From JAENVT01 sp039931555 (lineage in GTDB: Bacteria; Actinomycetota; Acidimicrobiia; Acidimicrobiales; Ilumatobacteraceae): 64,000 nucleotides of DNA. Below the pieces are notes generated by a model. The model was not told where the DNA came from. It saw only the letters and a list, made by a program, of their open reading frames with translations, and searched no databases. Both the position numbers and the translations under genes were made by a program. The DNA is taken from assembly GCA_039931555.1 (NCBI GenBank), contig JBDTRP010000042.1, positions 1 through 64,000 on the forward strand, in the 5' to 3' direction. This document shows positions 31,511 to 40,226 of this stretch, in pieces. The first letter of the stretch is position 1; every line of letters begins with the position of its first letter.

Positions 31511-33519
31511 GACCTGTTCTCCTGTCTGCGGCGTCGACGGCCTCCAGCGGCATCGACAGATGAGGTTCGCTCGGGCAAGGTGACGACCGACGCGAGGTGA
31601 GGTGATGGGGCAGTCGCATGGGGAAACGCCATGGCCGCCACGAACAGCGCCTGGAACTGCGGTTCGGTCGCCGTCTCGATCTTCACCACGGCGCGGGCCG
31701 TTGCCTCGAGCTCGGTGCGTGCCTGCATCGACAGCAGTGCTCGCACGGCGCCTGCGCCGGCGGCGTTGCCGACCGAACGGACCGCGGCAACGGGTGCATC
31801 GGGGACCAGCCCGAGCACGAGCGCGTAGAGCGGATCGATGTGGGCGCCGAACGCACCGGCCAAGCGCATGTCGTCGAGCGACTCGACACCGGCGTGGCCC
31901 ATCAACAGATCGATGCCGGCGCGTAGGGCGGCCTTGGCGAGTTGTATCGCGCGCACGTCGTTCTGCGTGATCGACAGCTCGACGCCGGCGGTGCGATGCA
32001 AGACGTATCGGAAGGTGCGGTCGTCGGGAACGATGTGCGCGCAGGTGTCGGCCATCTCGCCGCGCACGACGCCTTCTGCGTCGATCACACCGGAGAGGTA
32101 CATCTCGCCGATGACCTCGATGATTCCGGAGCCGCAGACCCCGCTGATGGTCAGGTCTTCAGTCGCCGCAGCGAATCCCGGGTCGTCACTCCACAGGTCG
32201 CAACCGATGACTTTGAAGCGCGGCGCCAGCGTGGCTCGGTCGATGCGCACCCGCTCGATGGCGCCTGCGGTCGCCCGTTGGCCGCAGGAGATCTGGGCTC
32301 CCTCGAACGCCGGGCCGGTGGGACTCGATGCAGCGAACTGCCGATCGGCGCATCCCAGCACGATCTCGGCATTGGTGCCGACGTCGACGAGGAGCTGCCA
32401 GTCAGCGCCTCTGTGCGGGCCTTCGGCCAGCATCGCCGCGGTGGTGTCGGCACCCACGTGGCCGGCGATGCACGGGCCGAGGAACGCACGAGCGGTCGGG
32501 AACCCCAGACCGAGGTCGAGCGCCGTGGTGCGAACGGCCTCTGCAGTGGCGAGTGTGAACGGCGCCTGACCGAGTGGAGTGGGATCGATGCCCAGCACGA
32601 TGTGGTGCATGATCGGGTTGCCGACGATGACGATGTCGAGCAACTCGTCGGCGGGCGAATCGGCCTGCCGCAGCAGGTCTGTGATCAGTTCACCGAGCGC
32701 GGTGCGGATGCAGGCCGTCAGCTCCTTGTCGCCGCCGGGGTTCATCATCACGTACGACACGCGGCTCATCAGGTCCTCGCCGAAGCGGATCTGCGGGTTC
32801 ATCATCCCCGACGTGGCCAGCACCTCGCCCGTCGACAGGTCGCACAGATGACCGGCGACGGTTGTCGAGCCGACGTCGATCGCCACTCCCAGCGCCGTGT
32901 CGACGAAGCCCGGCCAGATCGCGACCGCGACACCATCTCGGTCGACCGCAATGGTGACCGAGCCGTGATCGTTCGCCGCGGCTTTGTGTGCGGAGCGCAA
33001 CACGGTGGTACTCCATGTCTGCACCGTCACACCGTGGGTACGAGCAACGGCCTCACCGATCAGTTCGGTGACCGACTCGGAGTCTCCCAGCACCGCCTTC
33101 GGCACGTCGACATTGAAAAGGGTGAACTGCGGATCGATCACCAGCCCGGCGAGATCGACCGACTTGCGTACGACTTGCTTGTGCACCTGGCTCTCGGATG
33201 GCACGGAGATGACAGCGTCGGCCAGCACGGTGGCAGCGCAGCCGAGCCGGCGACCCTCGCGTAGGGGCCGGCGGGCGTTGCCCTTCGTCTCATAGTCGAC
33301 CTCGACAGCCGACCAGTCCGACAGGGCCGTGGGCCCGCTGTCGATGGCCCACTTGGCGAACGAACCCGTCGATGGCTCGATCTGGCAGCGACCGCAGATG
33401 CCTCGACCACCACAGACCGAATCGAGATCCACTCCCAATTGGCGCGCCGCAGCCAACACCGTGGTGCCGGTGTCGACCTCGCCGGTCAGGCCGGAGGGAG
33501 TGAAAACGATTCGAGGCAT
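31507..33519 (-). CDS. RACo-like corrinoid-activating ASKHA protein with N-terminal [2Fe-2S] domain
   Basis: 670 aa from the ATG at 33519. The N-terminal ferredoxin domain has C36-x5-C42-x2-C45 and C94 (VCGGRGICGRC; RRLGCAAT). A linker leads to a C-terminal ASKHA/DUF4445 ATPase with VAIDVGSTTVAG, VIVGNPIMHH, LLVDVGTNAEIVLG, and ISGVCGSGIIEV. RACo proteins use ATP and an external electron to restore oxidised Co(II) to Co(I) in corrinoid proteins. It ends in an Arg tract (GGRRRRRQENRS). It lies 5 bp after the methyl-THF methyltransferase gene and overlaps MttB by 4 bp. In air such reactivation would be in constant demand. Confidence 0.88.
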   Translation of the reverse strand: MPRIVFTPSGLTGEVDTGTTVLAAARQLGVDLDSVCGGRGICGRCQIEPSTGSFAKWAIDSGPTALSDWSAVEVDYETKGNARRPLREGRRLGCAATVLADAVISVPSESQVHKQVVRKSVDLAGLVIDPQFTLFNVDVPKAVLGDSESVTELIGEAVARTHGVTVQTWSTTVLRSAHKAAANDHGSVTIAVDRDGVAVAIWPGFVDTALGVAIDVGSTTVAGHLCDLSTGEVLATSGMMNPQIRFGEDLMSRVSYVMMNPGGDKELTACIRTALGELITDLLRQADSPADELLDIVIVGNPIMHHIVLGIDPTPLGQAPFTLATAEAVRTTALDLGLGFPTARAFLGPCIAGHVGADTTAAMLAEGPHRGADWQLLVDVGTNAEIVLGCADRQFAASSPTGPAFEGAQISCGQRATAGAIERVRIDRATLAPRFKVIGCDLWSDDPGFAAATEDLTISGVCGSGIIEVIGEMYLSGVIDAEGVVRGEMADTCAHIVPDDRTFRYVLHRTAGVELSITQNDVRAIQLAKAALRAGIDLLMGHAGVESLDDMRLAGAFGAHIDPLYALVLGLVPDAPVAAVRSVGNAAGAGAVRALLSMQARTELEATARAVVKIETATEPQFQALFVAAMAFPHATAPSPHLASVVTLPERTSSVDAAGGRRRRRQENRS

Positions 33520-33524
33520 CGGTG

Positions 33525-34418
33525 CTATTCGCTGCGACGGCGACGTCGCCCCTCGCGCTCGTCCGACGCAGCCGTCGGCGCCCGGTTGGCCTTGATCCAC
33601 GCCGCGCAGTCCTTGTCCTGACCGGCCAGCACGTCGGCAGCCATGACCGCAGCCTTCACTTCGGGGTGCATCGGGTTCATGATCGCCGAGGTCATCCCGG
33701 CGCCGATCGCCATGGCCAGGAACGTGCCGGTGACCTGATGGCGGTTGGGCAACCCGAAGCTGACGTTCGACGCGCCGCAGATCGTGTTGACCTTCAACTC
33801 GTCGCGCAAGCGGCGGATCAGTTGAAATGCGTGTTGGCCCGCTTGGCCGAGCGCGCCGATCGGCATGACCAGCGGGTCGACGACCACATCGGATGCGGGA
33901 ATCCCGAAGTCGGCGGCGCGTTCGACGATCCGCTTGGCGACGGCAAACCGAACATCGGGATCCATCGAGATGCCGGTCTCGTCGTTGGAGATCGCGACAA
34001 CCGCGGCACCGTATTTGGCGACCAGCGGCATGACCCGCTCGAGCACTTCTTCCTCGCCGGTGACCGAGTTGACCAGCGGCTTGCCCTGGTACACCGCAAG
34101 CCCGGCCTCGAGGGCGGCGATGATCGACGAATCGATCGACAACGGCACGTCGGTGATGGATTGCACGAGCGTGATCGCCCTCGCCAACATCGCCGGCTCG
34201 TCGGCCAGCGGGATGCCGGCGTTGACGTCGAGCATCTGGCAGCCAGCCACGACCTGGGCGAGCGCGTCGACCTCGACCCTGGTGTAGTCGCCATTCTTCA
34301 TCTCCTCGGCCAGCAGCTTGCGCCCCGTCGGGTTGATCTTCTCGCCGATCATCACGAAGGGACGTTCGAAGCCGATCACCACCTCACGGGTGGCTGAGCT
34401 GACAACGGTGTCGGTCAC
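33525..34418 (-). CDS. Methyltetrahydrofolate:corrinoid methyltransferase (pterin-binding, MtgA/AcsE type)
   Basis: 297 aa pterin-binding TIM barrel. Motifs: MIGEKINPTGRKLL at the N-terminus, QMLDVNAGIPLADEPAML, PLSIDSS, KPLVNSVTGEEE, and GASNVSFGLPNRHQV. It should transfer methyl from the corrinoid protein to tetrahydrofolate. GTG start overlaps the upstream stop as GTGA. The C-terminus carries a basic tag (EREGRRRRRSE) not needed for the barrel and similar to the RACo tail. Confidence 0.88.
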   Translation of the reverse strand: MTDTVVSSATREVVIGFERPFVMIGEKINPTGRKLLAEEMKNGDYTRVEVDALAQVVAGCQMLDVNAGIPLADEPAMLARAITLVQSITDVPLSIDSSIIAALEAGLAVYQGKPLVNSVTGEEEVLERVMPLVAKYGAAVVAISNDETGISMDPDVRFAVAKRIVERAADFGIPASDVVVDPLVMPIGALGQAGQHAFQLIRRLRDELKVNTICGASNVSFGLPNRHQVTGTFLAMAIGAGMTSAIMNPMHPEVKAAVMAADVLAGQDKDCAAWIKANRAPTAASDEREGRRRRRSE

Positions 34419-34834
34419 GGGTTCTCCTGTTCGTCCTGCGCTGGTGCATCGTCTTCTTCGTCGAGTTCCTCGAGCGCGTCGAGCATGTCGCGATTGATGG
34501 CTTCGGTGTTGATCACGTCGGCCTCCCAGCCGCCGTAGAACGCCAGCAAGCCGAGGCGATCGCGCCGATATTCATGTTCGATCGCGTCAGCGGCGGCCTT
34601 CGCCTCACTGGCGAGGTCTCCGGTGATCGGCCGGCTCTCGCGGCGCCACTGCGCCACCTCTTCGTCGGCGGTGTAGATCTTGGCCTTGCGCTTGGCGCGG
34701 TCGATGGCTCGTTGGAACTTTCCGCCGAGCACGACCTGATGCCGATCGCGCCCCTCTTGGGCGTTGACCTGAGCCGGGATGTCGCGCCAGTAGATGACGA
34801 TCAACTCGCGGTTGCCTCGACCGGCGCGGGCCAT
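34415..34834 (-). CDS. 'Virulence factor' family protein (PF13769-like), function unknown
   Basis: 139 aa from the ATG at 34834. It begins with RELIVIYWRDIPAQV, followed by a basic helix (FQRAIDRAKRKAKIYTADEE) and the WRRESRPI segment typical of a small family named 'virulence factor' in databases. The C-terminus is acidic. No membrane segment or enzyme motif is seen. Its tight packing between DUF1638 (1-bp overlap) and the methyl-THF methyltransferase (4-bp overlap) suggests a role in corrinoid methyl transfer, perhaps as an assembly or accessory subunit. The family name should not be taken as function. Confidence 0.7.
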   Translation of the reverse strand: MARAGRGNRELIVIYWRDIPAQVNAQEGRDRHQVVLGGKFQRAIDRAKRKAKIYTADEEVAQWRRESRPITGDLASEAKAAADAIEHEYRRDRLGLLAFYGGWEADVINTEAINRDMLDALEELDEEDDAPAQDEQENP

Positions 34835-35454
34835 CACGCCACCCGCCGCGACAGTGAGACCGCGACGCCACGTTCGACGGCCTCGGTGAAGGGCGCGAGG
34901 CCCACGTGACGATGCTCGAACTCGAGGCCGAGGCGCTCCGCTGCAGCGCGACCCAAGGCCACGAGGGCGTCGCTGTCGGTCTGTGAGATCAGCACGACCC
35001 GCCGATAGTTGCCGAAGTACATGTCGAGGAGCTCGGGGTGGCGGTCGAGTCCAAGGCCTTCCCAGAGCAACGCTTCGAAGTGCTTGGCCAGGAAGTCGGT
35101 GAGGAACAAGGTGCCAAGCTCCTCTTCGTGCAGTGCCGCGAACCGCTCGGTGCCGGTGAAGAACTCGTAACAATGTGACCCTGGCAGCCGGCTGACCGTC
35201 GGGTGCCGTTCGAGCAAGGCGTCGAGCGCCCCGCCGGTGCCGCAGTCCGCATAGGCGACGAACACCGCGCGACCATCGGCGGCGGCCTGGGCAAGCAGCG
35301 GCTCGAGCTCGGGCACGATCCGCTCTGGGCGGTTGTGCAAGTTGGCGGGCAGATAGGTGACCTCGACGGAGTCGGCAAGTCCCTGAGCGCGCAGGACCGT
35401 GCGCAGCTCCGAGGCGAGTGCCCCGCAGGCAATGACAAGGGGCGCGATGGTCAT
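34834..35454 (-). CDS. DUF1638 protein
   Basis: 206 aa from the ATG at 35454. Start LVIACGALASELRTVL, then LPANLHNRPERIVPELEPLL, and the conserved VAYADCGTGGALDALL and GSHCYEFFTG. The conserved Cys/His/Asp residues suggest metal or cofactor binding. Members are often found beside corrinoid methyltransferase genes; the biochemical role is unknown. It is the second gene of the operon, 17 bp after the corrinoid protein gene. Confidence 0.78.
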   Translation of the reverse strand: MTIAPLVIACGALASELRTVLRAQGLADSVEVTYLPANLHNRPERIVPELEPLLAQAAADGRAVFVAYADCGTGGALDALLERHPTVSRLPGSHCYEFFTGTERFAALHEEELGTLFLTDFLAKHFEALLWEGLGLDRHPELLDMYFGNYRRVVLISQTDSDALVALGRAAAERLGLEFEHRHVGLAPFTEAVERGVAVSLSRRVA

Positions 35455-35471
35455 GCCGGTGGTCCGTCGGT

Positions 35472-36194
<723 letters not shown>

Positions 36195-36220
36195 AGGGTC
36201 GGCTCCGTTTGCTACCGGGT

Positions 36221-36266
36221 GTTCCACGATGCAGAATCGACCCGTATCGTGGAACATCGTATCATA
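36221..36266 (-). promoter_or_regulatory. Inverted repeat and candidate -10 box upstream of the corrinoid operon
   Basis: GTTCCACGAT (36221-36230) and ATCGTGGAAC (36246-36255) form perfect 10-bp arms with a 15-bp spacer. A TATGAT sequence on the minus strand (36261-36266) sits just upstream, so the repeat would cover the transcription start, a repressor-like position. The divergently encoded TetR protein at 38032 is a candidate ligand-responsive binder. Confidence 0.55.
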
Positions 36267-36361
36267 TGCATCTTTTCGCTGTCTCATTGCAGGTCTGGGC
36301 CCATTGGCCGATACACAATGTAGGCAAGCAGTAACGGTACGGCCAGAGAAGGAGACACGAG

Positions 36362-37294
36362 GTGGTGGCGCGGGCGAATCGAACGGGGCGGATCGAGTGG
36401 ATGACGCTCGGATTGTTCGTTGGTTTCTACGCCGCGTGGCTCGTCGTGGTCGTCGCCCATCGGTCGATGCCGTGGCCGGCATCGGTCGCCGCATTCGCAT
36501 TGCTCGGCGGCTTCTACATGTCGCTGCAGCACGAGGCGCTGCACGGGCACCCGACTTCGTGGCGCGGCGTCAACACCACGTTGGCTTTCGCGCCGCTGTC
36601 GCTGTGGTTGCCCTACCTCGGCTACCGGGCCAGCCACCTGGTGCACCACCACACCGACCTCACCGATCCCGAGTTCGATCCCGAGTCCTTCTACCTTCGC
36701 CCCGAACAATGGGCCTCGGCGGGTCTGGTGAAGCGCTCGTACATCCTCATCAGCCGCACCATGATCGGACGGCTCACGGTTGGCACGTTCCACAGCATCG
36801 GTCGCTACCTCTGGCACGAGGTCCGCGCGATGCGCTCCGATCGGGCCGCGGCGTCCAGGTGGCTGGCCCATCTGATCGCGGCCGCGGTGCTGGCATGGTG
36901 GCTGTTCGTCGTTGTCGGTGTGCCGGTGTGGGAGTACCTGCTGGGCTTCGTCATCATGGGCCAGTCGTTCACGCTGCTGCGGTCCTTCGTCGAGCACTGC
37001 GCTGTCGCCGAGGGCACGCGGTCAGCGGTCGTCAAGGCCGGCCCGGTGATGTCGTTGATGTACCTCAACAACAACCTGCACCACACCCATCACGCCGAGC
37101 CCTCCACGCCGTGGTACGACCTGCCCGCACTGCATCGATCGCTCGAGGCCGACGAGATCGCCGCGCAGGGCGCCGGTCTCTACCGACATGGCTACCTCGA
37201 GGTAGCCCGGCGCAACTTCGTGCGCCCGTTCTGCCAGCCCGACCACCCGCTATCGCCCGGTGCCCGGCCGTTCGGAGCGCGAGGACTTCGATGA
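36362..37294 (+). CDS. Membrane fatty-acid-desaturase-fold diiron protein
   Basis: 310 aa integral membrane protein with the three His boxes of the FA_desaturase superfamily: HEALH (57-61), HLVHHH (92-97) and NNLHHTHH (about 236-243). Four or so membrane helices surround them. The superfamily includes desaturases and hydroxylases of non-lipid substrates. GTG start with AAGGAGA upstream. It is divergent from the corrinoid operon and overlaps the PhnD-like gene by 4 bp, hinting at an oxygen-dependent step on the same class of substrate (inference). Confidence 0.85.
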   Translation: MVARANRTGRIEWMTLGLFVGFYAAWLVVVVAHRSMPWPASVAAFALLGGFYMSLQHEALHGHPTSWRGVNTTLAFAPLSLWLPYLGYRASHLVHHHTDLTDPEFDPESFYLRPEQWASAGLVKRSYILISRTMIGRLTVGTFHSIGRYLWHEVRAMRSDRAAASRWLAHLIAAAVLAWWLFVVVGVPVWEYLLGFVIMGQSFTLLRSFVEHCAVAEGTRSAVVKAGPVMSLMYLNNNLHHTHHAEPSTPWYDLPALHRSLEADEIAAQGAGLYRHGYLEVARRNFVRPFCQPDHPLSPGARPFGARGLR

Positions 37295-38025
37295 CGATCG
37301 CCTCGCTGGCGATGTACCCGTTTCTCCCGCTGCGAGCCGCCCAGACCCGATTGTGGGACGGCGTTCGCTCCCGGCTGTCGTTTGCCGCGCCGGCACTGGA
37401 TTGGGAGATCGACCCGACGGAGGCCAGTGGCCGCGACGATTTGCTGCTCGGCCAGACGTGCGGCTGGCCGCTGGTCACCCGCCTGGACACGAAGGTGCAT
37501 GTCGTCGGGACCTTCGACGTCGACGTCGACGGCGCCGCCGACGGGACCTATTGCTCGGTCCTGGTCACCGCCACGGGCGACTCGCTGATCGATGTCGTGC
37601 ACCGACCCGATCTGGTCGTCGCCGCCAACAGCTCCGACAGTCTGTCCGGGTGGATCAGCATGCGCTCGGCCGCGGCAACGCATGGTGTGCAACTCGATGC
37701 CGTCACGTGGACGGGGACGCACGCACTCAGTGTCGAGATGCTCCGCCAGGGCGCCGCGCACCTCGCCTCGATCGACGCGGTTTCGTGGGAGTACCTCGAC
37801 CACGCCGGACTGTCGGTCATCGGCCGCGGTCCGCGCGTCCCGTGCCTGCCGCTGATCACTGCGCGCTCGTCGGGCGCTGATCTCGGCGAACTGCGCCGCG
37901 CACTGGCCGCTGTCGTTCACGATCCACATGTGGCCGACGCCTGCGCCACGTTGAGGATCCGCGGCTTCCTCGAGCGCGACCTGGCCGACTACGGCGGAAT
38001 CCTCGAATTGGCGGAACTAGGGTGA
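37291..38025 (+). CDS. PhnD/TauA-like periplasmic-binding-fold protein
   Basis: 244 aa with the PhnD-like fold (phosphonate/nitrate-type binding proteins). It starts with SLAMYPFLPLRAAQTRLWDGV and includes GQTCGWPLV, ANSSDSLSGWISM and IDAVSWEYLDHA, typical of the family. No signal peptide or lipobox is seen, and no permease or ATPase follows, so it is likely a cytosolic ligand-binding or sensing protein. It is coupled to the desaturase gene (ATGA) and followed 6 bp later by a TetR regulator. Confidence 0.75.
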   Translation: MTIASLAMYPFLPLRAAQTRLWDGVRSRLSFAAPALDWEIDPTEASGRDDLLLGQTCGWPLVTRLDTKVHVVGTFDVDVDGAADGTYCSVLVTATGDSLIDVVHRPDLVVAANSSDSLSGWISMRSAAATHGVQLDAVTWTGTHALSVEMLRQGAAHLASIDAVSWEYLDHAGLSVIGRGPRVPCLPLITARSSGADLGELRRALAAVVHDPHVADACATLRIRGFLERDLADYGGILELAELG

Positions 38026-38031
38026 GCCGCC

Positions 38032-38655
38032 GTGGCGCGTACCCCGGATCCGCAACTCAAGCTCGAACTGCTTGACCGCGTCGTCGTCTATCTCGCCGAT
38101 CAGGGTCTTGCACAGACGACGTTGCGCCCGATGGCGGCCGATCTCGGTGTCAGCATCAACCGGCTCATGCACCATTTCGGCTCGAAGGACGAGCTGATCA
38201 CTGCGGCGTTGGCGAGGGCGATCGATCTGCAGATCGACGTGCAGCGAACGTGGCTGCAACGGGTACCCAAGCTGACCCAGGTCGAGTTGTACGGGCGGTG
38301 GTGGAAGTGGCTGTGCGCAGCGCCGCGGAACCTCGCGCTGGTGCGGCTCAACTACGAAGCCGCCACGCTGGAGCCGACGGTCACTGGTCTGGCCGGCGAC
38401 GTGCGCGCTGACCAGATCGGCGTGTGGCGTCACGACGTCGAGCAGCGACTGGTGTCGGAAGGCTTGACGCCCGAGCGGGCGGTATTGGAGGCCTCGTTGA
38501 TCAAGGCCACCTTCACCGGCCTCGTCATGGACCTGTTCGCGACCGGCGACACGCGTCGATTGACGAAGGCACTCGACGCCTGGCTGGGTCGGCTCAGCGA
38601 AGATCTCGCCTCCGCCACCGACTCGGTGCACGCGTCGCACGCCGCCGACTCGTAG
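38032..38655 (+). CDS. TetR-family transcriptional regulator
   Basis: 207 aa from a GTG. The N-terminal HTH is DQGLAQTTLRPMAADLGVSINRLMHHFGSKDELI (about 25-60), and the C-terminal all-helical ligand domain is divergent. It forms a unit with the desaturase and PhnD-like genes and is a candidate repressor of that unit and of the divergent corrinoid operon, via the inverted repeat at 36221-36255. Confidence 0.85.
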   Translation: MARTPDPQLKLELLDRVVVYLADQGLAQTTLRPMAADLGVSINRLMHHFGSKDELITAALARAIDLQIDVQRTWLQRVPKLTQVELYGRWWKWLCAAPRNLALVRLNYEAATLEPTVTGLAGDVRADQIGVWRHDVEQRLVSEGLTPERAVLEASLIKATFTGLVMDLFATGDTRRLTKALDAWLGRLSEDLASATDSVHASHAADS

Positions 38656-38758
38656 TCGCCGAGGCGCTCCGGCCGCGCTCCGTGTGGATGCCACCACTCG
38701 CGTCCTGGGTGAATTTGGTTGCCTCGCCGCGCAACGCGCGTCATACCAGCAAGATGAC

Positions 38759-38822
38759 ATTTCGAAATCCCCCCTTGCGCAAAGCGGGTGTGATAGTGGA
38801 GAATGACGTCTGTGTAATTACA
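38759..38822 (+). promoter_or_regulatory. Palindrome-rich region upstream of whiB
   Basis: The 216-bp gap before the first whiB gene is AT-richer than its surroundings and holds three short perfect palindromes: ATTTCGAAAT (38759-38768), TTGCGCAA (38775-38782) and TGTAATTACA (38813-38822). These are candidate regulator sites; the promoter elements themselves are not clear. Confidence 0.4.
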
Positions 38823-38871
38823 GGAGCGTGATACCGCTCCCACGACGGGGCCGTACGGCAGGAGGCCACCC

Positions 38872-39138
38872 ATGCAAGACCACATCGACACAGACGGGCG
38901 CAGTTGGCAGGACGAGGCCAACTGTTTGGGGGTCGACCCCGACTTGTTCTTCCCGGAGCGCGGCGCCTCGACCCGCGAAGCAAAAGAGGTGTGTCGCGGT
39001 TGCGTGGTGCGGCTCGACTGCCTCGAGTACGCGTTGGTCAACGGTGAGAAGTTCGGTATTTGGGGTGGGCTCTCGGAGCGCGAGCGTCGCCGCTTGCGTC
39101 GCCAACGAGCCCAAGCCGGGCGGCGTACCTCGGCCTGA
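38872..39138 (+). CDS. WhiB-family [4Fe-4S] regulator, copy 1
   Basis: 88 aa. The four cluster-binding cysteines are Cys18, Cys41, Cys44 and Cys50 (CRGCVVRLDC), followed by the GIWGG turn (FGIWGGLSERERRRLRR) and a basic DNA-binding tail. WhiB-like proteins bind the primary sigma factor and act as redox or NO-sensitive regulators, exclusive to Actinomycetota and their phages. Transcribed alone or with tatA, 44 bp downstream. Confidence 0.95.
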   Translation: MQDHIDTDGRSWQDEANCLGVDPDLFFPERGASTREAKEVCRGCVVRLDCLEYALVNGEKFGIWGGLSERERRRLRRQRAQAGRRTSA

Positions 39139-39182
39139 GCCAACGCATACCGCTCGGCGATCAGCGGTGGTAGCGTGACCGC

Positions 39183-39380
39183 ATGTTCGCATTCTTGGAT
39201 CCGCCGGAGATAATCTTGATTCTCGTCGTTGTCTTGGTGCTCTTCGGAGGTGCCCAACTGCCGAAGCTGGCCAAGAACCTGGGCAAGGCCCAGAAGGAGT
39301 TCAAAGAAGGACTCGCCGAAGGTCAGAAGGCCGCCGAGACCAAGCCCGCCGACAAGACGGTCGACGACTCCACCAGCTGA
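39183..39380 (+). CDS. tatA: Sec-independent translocase subunit TatA/TatE
   Basis: 65 aa. One N-terminal membrane helix (PEIILILVVVLVLFGG), the FGxxxLP hinge (FGGAQLPKLAKNLGKA) and an amphipathic helix followed by a charged tail match TatA. It forms the protein-conducting assembly of the Tat pathway; tatBC are not in the window. A hairpin follows. Confidence 0.93.
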   Translation: MFAFLDPPEIILILVVVLVLFGGAQLPKLAKNLGKAQKEFKEGLAEGQKAAETKPADKTVDDSTS

Positions 39381-39425
39381 ATCCCCGATCTGACCGACCC
39401 GGCGCCGGTGGCCTCGTGCCCCGGC

Positions 39426-39452
39426 GTCGTTTCGCGCCAGGGGTGAAACGAC
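39426..39452. terminator. Hairpin between convergent tatA and whiB copy 2
   Basis: GTCGTTTC (39426-39433) and GAAACGAC (39445-39452) are perfect 8-bp arms around an 11-base loop. Its place between convergent stops suggests a bidirectional terminator. Confidence 0.55.
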
Positions 39453-39458
39453 TGGTGC

Positions 39459-39722
39459 CTAGTTGGCGACTCGGCGGCGTTTCAGGATGCGACGCCGTTC
39501 GCGCTCGCTGCAACCACCCCACACGCCGTGTTCGATGCGCTCTTCCAGGGCATATTCCAGGCACTGGGTGGCAACCGGGCAGTCGTTGCAGATCTTGCGA
39601 GCGCGGTCCACGCCCACGCCGTCGCTGGGGAAGAACACCGCCGGCGGATAGTTGCGGCAGTTGCCCTCCGACATCCACGCAGTGACAGTGTCAACCTCGG
39701 TGGGGTTCTCGATACGGTGCAT
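39459..39722 (-). CDS. WhiB-family [4Fe-4S] regulator, copy 2
   Basis: 87 aa. Cluster ligands are Cys22, Cys45, Cys48 and Cys54 (CNDCPVATQC), then GVWGG and a basic tail (SERERRRILKRRRVAN). AAGGAGG 4 bp before the ATG at 39722 decides the start over longer frames. Sequence resembles WhiB1/WhiB2-type proteins. It is convergent with tatA and lies 320 bp from the end of copy 1 on the opposite strand. Confidence 0.95.
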   Translation of the reverse strand: MHRIENPTEVDTVTAWMSEGNCRNYPPAVFFPSDGVGVDRARKICNDCPVATQCLEYALEERIEHGVWGGCSERERRRILKRRRVAN

Positions 39723-39804
39723 CGTGCCTCCTTCGTCGACCGCGACGCGTCGCAGTCTAGGTGGTGCGCCCGACAAAGCCGAGGGTGGCTCCGTATGGCC
39801 GCAA

Positions 39805-39887
39805 CACTTCGCTTGCTGGGTATAGACGTCTGGCGAAGTGATTTGGTTCCCGCTGGAGGCATTTTTATACCATCACTGTGCAGTGAT
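39805..39887. promoter_or_regulatory. Inverted repeats in the divergent whiB-39950 intergenic region
   Basis: CACTTCGC/GCGAAGTG (39805-39812, 39833-39840) has a 20-base spacer. ATCACTG/CAGTGAT (39872-39878, 39881-39887) has a 2-base centre and sits beside a TTTTTATA run. These are candidate operator or promoter elements in the 227-bp gap between the divergent whiB copy 2 and the small gene at 39950. Confidence 0.45.
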
Positions 39888-39949
39888 AGCCAGGCACCAC
39901 GTGCCGGTACACTCGCTTCGCCGCCGAATCGGGCGTAGAGAGGACATCC

Positions 39950-40210
39950 ATGACCGACATCGTCAACGAGCCACCGCGAGCTCACGTTCGCATCGTGTAC
40001 CTCGGCCCGGTGTCGCCACATTGGGAGTTGTACAGCGACTATGGCGACCGCACCGTGCTCGAGGAGTTCCGTACTCGCGTGATGGCCCGGCTGGTGCTGC
40101 TGCCTCGAGACGACCCGCAGTTCCGTCGCAACCGCGAGCGCATCGTCCGCGACGCCGAGCGCGAACGAATCTCGCTGGAATGGGATCTCGGCATTCCAGA
40201 AGGCGATTGA
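39950..40210 (+). CDS. Hypothetical small protein upstream of ppk
   Basis: 86 aa. N-terminal beta-like stretch (AHVRIVYLGPVSPHWELYSDYG) and a charged helical middle (RRNRERIVRDAERERISLEWDLG). No domain recognised, no signal peptide or membrane helix. AGAGAGGA precedes the ATG. It ends 16 bp before ppk and is probably cotranscribed with it. Confidence 0.6.
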   Translation: MTDIVNEPPRAHVRIVYLGPVSPHWELYSDYGDRTVLEEFRTRVMARLVLLPRDDPQFRRNRERIVRDAERERISLEWDLGIPEGD

Positions 40211-40226
40211 ACGGGTCGCTCCAGAG

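Noticed and set aside
34415..34834. A true virulence role for the 'virulence factor' family protein
   Set aside because: The name is inherited from a database family; the operon context points to one-carbon metabolism.
36195..36361. A cobalamin riboswitch before the corrinoid operon
   Set aside because: The gap is short and I find no B12-box-like core; only an inverted repeat and promoter-like boxes are visible.
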